DNA from: Doris montereyensis
Taxonomy: Eukaryota; Mollusca; Gastropoda; Nudibranchia; Dorididae
Length of the DNA: 64,000 nucleotides
Assembly: GCA_037039925.1 (NCBI GenBank)
Contig: JAXRKP010000041.1
Coordinates: forward strand, 450,001-514,000
Direction: 5' to 3'
Shown: positions 1 through 12,100 of the stretch, one piece after another
How positions within the stretch are numbered: the stretch's first letter is position 1
How the letters are laid out: each line of letters opens with the position of its first letter
Translations under genes and position numbers: made by a program
The notes under the pieces: model-generated
Database searches by the model: none
Told to the model about the DNA's origin: nothing
What the model saw: only the letters and a program-made list of their open reading frames with translations

Positions 1-8
1 CTACATTT

Positions 9-167
9 ATGGAGACCGAGTCGATTGAGATTGCTGAGAAGGAAAGGGAAGGGTCTCAACTTTCACTTGTTCCTCGTTCTAGTGTTATATCGAGGTCCAA
101 CGATTCGCCAAGTTCTACAGTTGCTCAAAAACCCAAGAAAGTATTAAGCGAGGATGATTTTACGGAG
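9..167 (+). CDS. ESS2: ESS2 coding exon 1
   Basis: Starts METESIEIAEKERE and ends SEDDFTE, 53 codons, phase 0, donor gtaagg at 168. The Ser/Lys-rich stretch followed by KPKKVLSEDDF matches the start of the conserved ESS2 domain. Only 8 bases precede the ATG, so the 5' UTR and promoter lie outside. Confidence 0.88.
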
Positions 168-3100
168 GTAAGGCTAGATCTCTCTCATATATCACAGCAT
201 CATTTTTATTTTTATAGATCTAGACTATATGTAATGAACAATCGTGAGGTAGTAGTTCAGTTGGGATGATTTCGCAGTCAGTGTAATTTCCGTCAATGCC
301 TTCATGGCAAGGCGCTTAATGCTGAGACTGATGGGCTGGTCATTAATTCAATCGCTGACTCAGTGTCTGGTACCCATGAATTTTGTTTCCATTGTATTTA
401 GATCTCTCATCTTCATCCATATAAAATCGCATTTTAGCACTGCCAATATTTCACACCAATACAATTACAAACCCAAGTTTAGACTCCCTCTCTTCTCGCC
501 ATTCTATGGTGTGTTCACAAGTCATCTCTCTATTATTACTGCTGGATTGGCACTGTTGCCCATAGGTGCAATCTGAGTAAAATCACTGTGGAAGTGCTAA
601 TCTTAGTATCATAGGAGCCCCCCCCCCCTCCCACACACACACACTCTCCTCATGAAGAGGATAAAAGTTGTATTTAACAGGACCAGTAATGTGGATCCCT
701 ATTATTCTTGTTCTTGTTATAATTCCCTGCCATCAGGAAACAAATTGACATTCAAACACAACTTCTGTTTCTTTTAATGCCTTTCTGAACCCCCACTCTC
801 ACTTCAGGATTGTAAAACTGGGGATATCAAAGCATATAATAAGATAAAAATTGGATAACAGGAAACAGAAATGTCCCCGGGAAGGCCGAGGCCTAGACCA
901 CAGAATATGGATGTAGGCCTTGCGGAGTGGCAAGAGGGGGATTGCACTTCAGCACTGCCAATAATATGTCAGTGAGTCCAATGGTCATGTCAGACTGTCC
1001 AAGAGGCTAGTGAGAGGAGAGGGGATCATACGTTACATCTTGGTCAGTCAGCCTATGGTGTCTGTTTTCTTCAATGAATGAGTTGGGTAACAGTATCGTA
1101 ATGTCTTACCAATGTCAAGTTCTGACACTGCCTGCGACTATGACGTTGTTAATATATTTTCCATTATATGTATTACTTAGGTCAGGGATTTCCGTAGTTG
1201 GACACATCCAAGGGCCAGGGGACATAACTGAGAAAAAATGGGGGGGAAAGAGAGCAGTTGCTTCTAGTTGCTGCAGTCTTACGTTACTGGTTTCACTCGT
1301 TTCCACCCATCTGACACAGTCTGGGACTAAGACAACAGACGTTTCATTTGAATATGATCAGTTCAGATGTCACTGTTGACAGACAGTGTGACATCAGACT
1401 GTGACTAAACATTGATATGAAAGTTAGTGACTTTCATTTGCTGATTGTTATACAGTAGTGACCGCCTAAATGCCCGGTGCTTGGGAAGCAGACAAAGCGG
1501 GCATTTCGGTAAACGGGCATTTAGGCGAAAGTAGGTCAGGGGCAACAATTTGAGGAAGGCCTATTTTTTGTGAAGTTGGGTTTCCCTAGTGACTTGTCAA
1601 TTTCGTTCAGGATTAGAAGCTTCTTTGTTAGTTATTTCTTGGTTTATCCATTTTATTTTCAAGATGTAGATCTGTATGTAGCTGTGCAAAATTCAAGTTG
1701 TTGCTATGGAAGCTAAGAGAAAAAGGACCTGATCCAGTGTTCCCTCATTAACTGGCATAACTCACACTACAATCACGTGAATTATTTAATCATGAGACCT
1801 GTGACAAGTAATTATATTATGCAAATTTGGATGAGAAAAAAAACCCCTCATCCAATGGGACCAATGTGTGAATAAATTAACACGAATCTTACTACTCCTT
1901 CGATTCATAATCCTCACGTTAAAATTAAGACAACAGACAGACAAGGATAAAGATTCATAGCCAGATCGTTTGTTTTGGAAAAGTCATTAGCTGTACGAAA
2001 AATTTAATGCATTAAAAAGGGACACCTGAAAACCATTTAGCTTATTAACACTGAGGTGGTGAGCGCGCGGATGGGTTGATCATCTCTCGCCACGAAGACC
2101 GAAGTCACATTGGATACGGCCAATGCCACATAGGGGAGCAATAAAACTTTCTGACCTTGTCTCCTGATCGCGATGAGCACCCGGTCTAAAGACGCCAGGT
2201 GATTGCATGCCACTTACGACAACAAGAAAGAGATGTGGGTGGAGTCCAGAAGACTTCAATTCTAATTGCCCGATGAAACCAGTGATCCAATGGGACAAAG
2301 GATGTGCTGTACAGGTGGGTGGAGTTATGAAGAGAAAATTGGTCAACGTTTAGTACATGGATAGGTAATGAAGAGTGGTTGCAATGCATGGTACATTGTT
2401 GACGGGCATAAGCCCTATTAGATTAGCGATCGGATTACATGTATGATAAAGAAAAACAGAATATTTAATCAATTACAGACACATTTTATGATACTTTGGA
2501 GAAAAAGATACCTACATTTGCCGTTGAGACTGGGCATTTAGGCTAAAATCTTGGTTTTGAAACGGGCATTTGGAGGGGCAATTTATATAGAAAAAATCGG
2601 TTTCACTGATTGCGGGCATTTAGGCGAAACGGACATTTAGGCGACGGGCATTTAGGTCACTACTGTATATGACAATAATTCCAAATGTGAAACTGCGTGA
2701 AGTAGTTATTTGTAGAAAATTTTGTATAACATTACTGCATAGATGCTATATAATTAACAGATTTATCTTTAACCGATCTTAGACCTTAGTCCTTCCTGTG
2801 CCATCAGCACATCGGGCTGTCAAGGAACTGCCAGGCTCTTCTGTACTGGGCTATTTCCTCTTCTTCTCTTCACAACAGACCTTTCTCTCCACAACAGACC
2901 TTTCTCTCTGAAGTCCCTGTATGTATGGTTTTTCTCCATGGCAACATGTCTTTTCTTGTTTGGTTTCCATTTTAGGACTCATTTGGTATTCTTTCTTCTT
3001 CCATTCTCACTACGTGCCCAAACCACCTAAGCCTTCTTTCTCGTATTATGTCGGACATTTCTTTTTCATTTGCTATTCTCATTATCTCTTCGTTTCGTAT

Positions 3101-6100
3101 TTTGTCATGGTATGTAGCCCCTAGTATTTTTCTGAGACATCCACAAGGAAATGCATTTGGTTTCTTACTTTCTGCTGCAGATATCTACCAGGTCTCGCTT
3201 CCATTTATGATAATGAATAATATAGATATATCAAAGTGGCATGGTATACTTTTAGTTTTGATTTTAGCCGGATGGTTTTAAATGTTATATTTTGGTATTT
3301 TTCCCAGCTGCGCCTGCTGTTCCTAATCGGACCCTTTAAATATCTTCTCTTGCCTTTCCATTGTTGCCTTTACTCTTGTAAAATCCTTCACAATCCTGAA
3401 ACCTCACACATGCATGCTGCCCAAGGTTATACCCTTTGTCATCTTATCCCAACACCTGTCATGCTCAGCAGTGCCTTGCAAAGATCTACAATTTAATTTT
3501 ATGGTACCTGAAAATAGGGACGATGAACACAATAGCCGCTTTTCAGTCTTTAATGTCTACTCACTAAATCTAGATATATTTGTGTTTATAAAGGCTTTGA
3601 TTTTGATGGAAATGTGATTTTATGATATCTCAAGATTTAACGTATTACTGAATTTTGCTCAATATCGAAAATTAAATGGTGTGCATGACTATGGATATCC
3701 TCCCCATAGGTCTACTTACCAGGGTAGAAGATCCAAGGGACATAACTGAGATTTTAAACATTAAGGGGAAAAAGAGTGCATGTTATTGGTTGCTCAAATT
3801 TACAGCACTATTTTGTGAGTGTTTGAGACGGCAATCTGACACGGTGAGAGACCAAGGACAACAAAAAGTTGATTTTAACACTTTATAGTTCAAAGGTTGA
3901 AATGGACAGTGTGACATCAGATTGGATTTGATTTGATTTTACCCACGTCTACAACTATAGTGATCTCTGGGTTTTCAGTAGGATTTTTAATTTTGCCCGG
4001 ACCCTGCCCTGTAAACAACTAAGGGATCTTTAACGCGCATAGAGTGTTGTGATCTGCACACGGGACCTACTCAATCCAGAACTTTCAGATTGTAGTGATG
4101 GTGGTGTATTCATATTATTATTGTTATTGATGTAACATCATGTTGAGTTGATACTGTTGGTCCATCAGATTTAAATTTGGCGATTTTATTTCATGATGAT
4201 TGCTATTACCTTACCTGTAATCATTTAATTCATATATGAATATATGTATTTAATGAAACCTTTATTTTATTTGTGTAGTTAATTTTTCTCTCTGTATTTT
4301 CAGGGCATTAGTAAAATTATTGAGAGAGACTTCTTCCCAGATCTTCCCAAACTCAAGACCCAGGCAGAATACTACGAAGCGTTAAAGAAAAATGACCTTG
4401 TCAAACTCAGAGAAATACAGATGCGGTTTAAAAGACCAGACACTACTGCCTCAGAAATTGGTATGTGTTTTGTGTGGCCCACATTTTAAAACTTGATTTT
4501 CTTGAGAGTTGGCTTAAATTCAAGATCAGTTATGGTTTTTTTTTTCTTCATCAATCTATTTGAACACAACAAGATACGTGAAATTTGACTTCATTGTTAA
4601 AATTTAGAAGGGTACTTCAATAACCTGCTTACAAACCCAGGAGTTTATTTTCATATAAATCCTTCTTTGTCTGCTTCATCTTTCTTCCTTTCTATTTTTG
4701 TTGTTGTTGAGGCGTTGTAGCTGAACCGTAGTGTTATGAGCTTGTCATCACAACGGCACTGGTTCAAGCCCCACGGCTGGCGCGGGTGGGTTTTTTTTTC
4801 CGCAGCTTTGTACTCTTAGGAAAGGTACTTCACTCTACTTTACTCACTTGACTCAGGTGTGAATGAGCACCTAGCCATAGGTAGAGAAAGATCTTGTCAG
4901 AGTGTTAGTATGAAATGTTTAACAGGCTTGTGTACTGTGTGCTGCCCCGGGAGTTGAGAAGGGCTTTCAATGAAATGGCGTGTTAAAGGATGTACAGTTG
5001 GGAGCCTGCACTTGTGCAGGGTACGGGGACTATAAATCTATCTTTATCAAAATTGCCAAATAAAAAAAATTCCTAGATTATGTTCTGTCCAGAATCTGTC
5101 GATTTGTCACTTTCTATTCGTTTTCTCCAGTAACTTTGTAAGTAAAGTTCCTTCAAGGCCATTAAGGCCCATAGAGCCAGGGCTTATCCCGGTTTCTGTA
5201 GCGTGAAGTGGAATAAGTGACAATAATCACCTCCTGGCCAGGACGCTAGTTTTTTACTCCCAAGCTAGTGCTTGTACCAATTGCACCTGGGTAGAGTGGG
5301 GAAATGGGTGTTAATTGTCTTTCCCAAGGAACACAATGTCGGACCTGGCTTTGCTAGGATTCGAACTCGAGACCTCATGATCCCCAGTCCGGCAGCCTAA
5401 CCACTCGGCCACCGACGCCACCTGTAACTTTGTACAGTTTCATAAAATCCATAGAACTCCCAGTAATATTGAATAGGCTTTTTGAATTAGGTATCTACCT
5501 CAAACAGTACAAATACAGTGATTTATTTATTTATACTGGGGCGCATTTCTCAGTCATCTGAACCCAAAGTGCCCGACAGTAAGTGAGTTAAGGCTGTCAT
5601 TATTTCGATTTCAGTTACTCTAATTGTAAATATATACTGTTTCTTCCTAAAGTTCAAACACCAGCCACATTTGAGACTCCTGAGGGACGCAAAGACACGC
5701 CTGCAACAGGAAATAGCGTAAAGCCAACCACCGCAAAAGCTCGACCAAACACAGCAGCTGAGGATCTTGAAGAAGATTTGGATGCAATTCAAGATAAAGG
5801 TATTTCGTTTATTTAAATAATAATAATGATAAAACTAAATAGTTCTTGTATAGTGCCCCACCCCGACATATATCAAGCTCAGAGCTCTCAAACATGGATA
5901 AACGTTTTAAATCACAAGACATATGAATAATTTACACACACCAACGCAATATACACGTTATGCAGAGGAATTATTAATGACAATAATACAAATGTAAAGT
6001 ATTATTCTTATTAATAGTTATAACTTTTTACTGTTATTGTTGTTACTATTATTATTATTATTATTATTATTTTTACTATTATTATTATGAATATGATTAT

Positions 6101-9100
6101 GAACATATTTTTATGCGTTATTATTAGTAAATTAGCATTATTATTTTCTGTTATTATTTTGATCATTATTTGTATTTTTATTATTAGTATTGATTATTGT
6201 TTCATATGTTCTGGAGGGATTATGTAATTGTTTAAATTATAGCTTTCTCCAGGTTTCCATGATTGCACTGTCTTCCTTCAGTATTTCTTCTTTGGAGTTC
6301 TTAATTTGCCATATTGGGCATGCTTTGGTTTTTCTCATGCTCTTCATTGCTCCCTAAAACAACTTTTGATTTCCTTGATAGCTTTCTTGAAGTCTTTGTC
6401 CAAACTCTTCCCATTATTCCTGTTTTGTTTTCCTAACTTTCTCTTTGGCGATAGTTCTTTTACTTGCATAATCTATCCTATCCTCTGGCATCTTTGTTTG
6501 CAAGTATTTCTTCCAGGCATGCTTCTTTTCTTTGATCTTAGTCTTGACATTCTCATTCCACCATGTTCTTCTTTTCCCATCTCCTTCAATTTTTTTCCTA
6601 CCACAGACCTCTTCAGTACAATTAAGGAGTGTTTCTTTATACAGTTGTCATTTTTCGTCTATTGTGCTATCATTTAAATCAATCTGCCTTTCCCTGATAA
6701 ATCTTTTTATCCTAGCTTGGTATACCTGTTTTACTTCTGGTTTATTTAGTTCTTCTATTTTGAGTTTAGTAGCTTTCTTTTCTATCCTTTTCTGTTTGTT
6801 TTTCTCAGTCAGTAATCTCATTTTTTGCAATCAGTAGGTGATGACCACTAGATATTTCAGCTCTTCTGTTAACTCTTGCATGTATTGTACTGTAAAAAGG
6901 GAACTGCAAACGATTAACAGTTTATCATTGACTTTTCACACCTGTCTTCATTTACACTTTTATATTTTGGATATCTTTATATGGAAAAGGGGTGTTGGCT
7001 ATTTTCATGTTATTCTTTAGGCAAAAATCTATTAGTTTTCTCTTCTTCTTCTTCTTTATAATGTGACATGGGTCATTCAAGTTCCATGAGAGCCCTTGAA
7101 CGACAACGAAGTCACTTACAGCCTCATTTGGAGAAGTTGTGGTCTCTCCTTCTTTACCTATTACTATGCCTGATGTTTCTACATTGCTACCTACTCTAGC
7201 GTTTAAGTCTCCTAAAACCATTATTTCCTATTTGAGTTTGAGATTCTCTGCAGCTATTTGTAAATTGTTTTCGAAAACATCTTTTTTCTTCTTTGATAGC
7301 GTCTTTGTTTGGTCCATCAGCTATTAATAATTAAATTTCTCTTCCTTTTGGTTTACTGTTTACCTCTAATAACCGTGAGCTGATAAAATTCCAACTTTCT
7401 AATAGTTTTTCATACCTTTTATGCATTAGGAGGCCTATTCCTTTTTTACCTCTATCCTTTACATCTATTCCTGAAAAAGTTAAAAGTATGATTTGGTCCT
7501 ACATTTTCTATCCCTTATCCTTTTTTTCTTTGTTTCTGTGATAGCCAAAGTGTCTGCTTTAAACTTTTGCAATTCTTCAGCTAATTCTAACTCTTTTCCA
7601 TGTTCCAAAAATCAAAGTCTGCGTTCATTTCCAGAGCCATCTTCTTAAGGTCAATCTGGATATCATGTCTTTGTTTCTCTGAATCGGTTCGTTTCGGGCA
7701 AGCAGGTGATTAGCCACTTTACCCTAGGTAGGCTGCCACCTTGAGACCTCCTACCAGGCATTGTTTGTGATTTTCTGTTCAGGTTAACTCCCTTAACCTT
7801 TGGTGGGCCAAAAACCCACCCGTAGGCAGCAGGTTGTGATATTCTGTCAGGGTTAACTCTCTTAGCCTTAAGGGCGTCCTACTGAATTTTCACTTTTTTC
7901 CCTAATGCATTTTTAGTAATTTTTTCCTGCCAATGTGTTGCTTGCATCTAAGTTACTATGTAAATGTAAAAAATTTTGGGAAAAATTATTCGGTTGCCAT
8001 GGTAACGGCGGCCATGTTGAATTTTGATGCCGAAATTTAAAATCTTAAAATCTCAAAAAGTATATGGGCTAGCAATGAAATTCTTTTTCAGACATATTCT
8101 TTAAACCCTTAAATAAGGAGTAAGACATATTTAATTTATCTCAGCTGTTTTTAAATGTGCTTAAAAAAATCAGTATTTTATTAAAAAATAACTATTGATA
8201 AATTTTGTAATATTTTGATTTTAAAGGTGCACAAAAGATATGAAAATCAAAATAAACCAGTGAAAATCTCTAGTTCCCAATAACAAATACTAGTCTAGCT
8301 GTGTACCAAATTTCAACACTCTGGCATGAACACTTTCTGAGATTTTAAGATTTTAAAAACGTTGTATGCTAGAAATCACATCTTTTGAGAAAAACGGGTT
8401 TGAAAATTCAACTTTCTTCAGAATGATACAGCCATATTAAAATTGGCCATAGATTACCTTTTCAGGCTTTATATAAAAAAATCAACTGATGTACTCAATT
8501 CTAAAGATGTTGAAGTAGCATTCTATGGAGTGGATTTGGAAAATGGGTATTATGAGCCCAAGACTGATACTAAACGCTGTTACAGCTCACCCCGGACGCC
8601 CCGTTTGGATTACAAGACTGCCTGCAAGGCAGCAGGAGACTCAAGGAGGGCGGGGGCACCTATTCCTCGTGAAATAAGGGCAAACACCTGCACACTTCCC
8701 GGCAGATTATATATGTTTATAATATATATGACATGTATTTAGACCAGAATAAAATAGATTTTCTATCATTCTTTCTTGAGTTATTTATAGAAAATGTAAT
8801 GAAAAAATTTCATAAAGGGAATAAATCAATGTTCTTCTTTCTGATTTTTTTGGTCATTTATGTATTTTCTTATTTCAGATTCCACAGCTCCTAAAGGAAG
8901 TTTAGATTTATTCCTGTCACGAAACACTAGTGAAGACAGTGCTTCTTTTGTCGAAATTCTAAAGGAATCTGAACAGAAGCGTCGTGTGAAGCATGCTTGG
9001 GTTTTGACAAGGAAAAGAACAGCTCTCTGTAAGTCACTATTAGTTTGTAAATATGAAAAAAAGTCTTATTTAGATCTATACTTGATTTAAATTTATGCAG

Positions 9101-12100
9101 GTTTACAATCTTAATACAGTGATGAATGCCAAACCTAACTTTCAAAGACATTGATCCAACTTTAAACCTGTTTTGTAAAGTCAAATAGTTTTCAGAATAT
9201 AAACATCTTTAAAAAAAAAAGGGTATAAATATGTGAAAGAGAAATATTACCCTAAAAACATTATTATTAATTATAGTCTCTGTGATTTCTCAACACTAGA
9301 GTGTTGGCTATCCAGACTTTATTCTGTGGATCGCAAATTTATCGATCGCAAATCTGAAACACACATGGCTGAGAGAGAGAGAGATAGACAAACAGAGAAA
9401 AGAGAGAGAGAGAGTAAGGTGGGAGGGCAGGGCTTAATGCTCTAAGGCTTCAGTGATTGGCCCTCGATCTCACTTGCGCACAAAGCAGTTAGAGAGTGAC
9501 AATCAAGGATGTTATAAATAAAATTGCATGACACCTTTCACATGTAGACCTTCTGCATAACATGAGGTATCTCCAATTGAGTTTCCACAAATGCATGGTA
9601 TGTATAAAGGCATACTTTTTCTGGTACCCAAAGGACGACGTGTGCTTATCCGGGAGGTATTGAAATATAACGATAAATGCTGACACAATCTTTGTGAGGA
9701 ACTAATTTATCGCCATAGAAGGAATACTCTAGTTTGACCAGTTTGATTGATTTTAAATCCGTCATAATACAACTCCGCCTGCATGCAGGACTTTTTTTTT
9801 CTCTCCCTGATGACTGTGAGTTGTTGTATTGGCAGCCATGTTTCCATTACAAATTGTTCCGATGAATGGGAACCGGAACAGAATCAGTGTGTGTGCTCAT
9901 GCTGGCTTTAAACGCTAAATTCATCTACTAGCCTATTTAAACAACAACAAATCAAATGCTGGCCACTCTAATGAGTAACAAGTAAGAAGTAATGAGAGGG
10001 ACCCCAAAACAAATCCCATATAAAGCAAGTAACTTCTTGAAGCAAAATTTTCCGGTTCACCTTTGCCATGTCACTTTGCAAGCTTTTTTGCACTTGGATT
10101 TGTTTTTAACGAATTGTCATTTTCATTTGTTACAGGAGCATATCAACATGCTTGCACTTCCACCAATTGAGGAGCAGGCGGTTATCAAAGACAGACCGAG
10201 TCGTCTGACCACTTGGAAATACATCAACGCAAACTCAGTCATGTATGTTCCGCCAGGTAGGACTTGATTTGATGTTGACTAAATAAATAGGTACATGTTC
10301 AATTAAAGGATTGTGGTGGTGGTGGCCAAGCGGTCAGGCTGTCAGATTGTGGGGATCATGAGGTTCCAAGTTTGAATCTTAGCACAGCTAGGTCTGACGT
10401 TGTGTTCCTTAGGAAAGACACGTAACACGCTCCCTCCCCCCCCACTCTACCCAGGTGCAAATGGGTACAGATACAAGCTTGGGAGTAAAAACTTGCATCA
10501 GGCTAGCGTCCAGGCCGGGAGGTGATTATTATCACCTGTTCGTCTTCACGCTGTTGAAACTGGAATAAGCTCTGGCTCTATGGGCTGTAACGGTCTTGAA
10601 GGAACTTTTAATTAAGGGTATTTGGGGCATCTTGATTGGCGAGTTTGAGACTAAAATGTTGATTTTCTGTTCTTTATATATTTGGATAGAGCGATTGTTT
10701 ATCTACAAGTTTATGGCAAAAAAAATGTCCATGTGATGTAAAAAAATTGTTACACAATATTTTGTAGGCGAGGGTAGGTAAAAACTGTCAAAATTTTGAC
10801 ATAAATTATCCTAACACTGACTGAGAAGATGGCACTGAAAACCCATTTAACTGGCCAGCTATCTCCGCACAACGCCACATCTGGTCTTTTGACACGCCTC
10901 CTCACCGACTGGGCCTCGTGTTGAGTGATGTAAGAGGTGAAGGTCATGTACTGATGTTGAATTTGTAAACACGCGCACAAGTGTAGGAATGGAGGAATAA
11001 AACAAAAAACTGGTCATTATGACGTCTGTTTTCACAAAAGTTCACATCTAAACCTAGATTTTCAATCTTTTTTACATTAGTAAAACTGCCAGAGATTGTC
11101 AAAAGAGTAAGGGGCTGCTACAAGAAGGGCAACCCATCTGAAGTGTCTTTTTTGTGTTATTTTCTTTTGATTTCTTTGTTCGTTTTTTTCTCGAAATGTA
11201 TTTTTTCCCACTAAATTTCTATCTCCTCCGTTATTTACCGACTGATTTGTATAATATTTGGCACACAAGTTCTTCTTGTCAATGTTAATAGAATGATGTT
11301 GGTTTTTTTTATATCTTATGAACGTTTTGAGAAAATATATTTTTTTATAATAAGAATGTCACTTTTGCATATAAATTATATATGTTATTTTCAAAAATTC
11401 ATTAAAAAAAACTATCCAAAATGTCTTTTAAAAAAAGCCGACGTCACTCTTTAGATATTGAATGAGAAAAAACGATCTGCATAGGTTTTGAGTGATTTTA
11501 TTCATAACAAAGAAAGAATATAGATTTTGAAAATTGGGTCAAAATCCAAGATGGCGGCCGCTTCCTTGGCAACCAAGGACGCTACAAACTTTTCAATGAT
11601 AAAGGATCACTATATTTTGACAGTTACTCATATATATACTAAAATCAAAAACCCTAACTCAAAGGCCAAAAAATCACTTCAGGAGATGCAGCTCTAATGT
11701 GGTTTGCTAACAGTGGTGTACACTAAAATACGCTTACCCCAGTTTGAAAATCCTTGGTTTGAAACTTATATTAGTCTGACAGATTTTCAAAGGCCTGATT
11801 TTTTCTTAAGAGATTATCCCATCCCCCTGTAAAACTTAAATTTTACTATAGTTCAATAGAAACTTACCTCTAGTCTGAAAGAACTTCTCTCCCTAAACGG
11901 CCTATTTTTTCGGGCAAAGTCAGCTTAACCCAAATCCCAAACTTGCTAGAAGGAGAATCAAAGCAACCTCACAGAAACAAAGCAAAACACAGAAAATAGG
12001 AAAGAAATTAGGCACGAACGGACGCATGTTCATGTGATTGCAGCGAGGGAGATAACTTAAAATAAAAACATCATATAGTGATGCCCTTGAATAATCTGAT

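Noticed and set aside
6648..6830. Lys/Glu-rich small protein on the minus strand
   Set aside because: It is the Lys-rich linker of the RTE-like LINE, alignable with the same region of the other copies.
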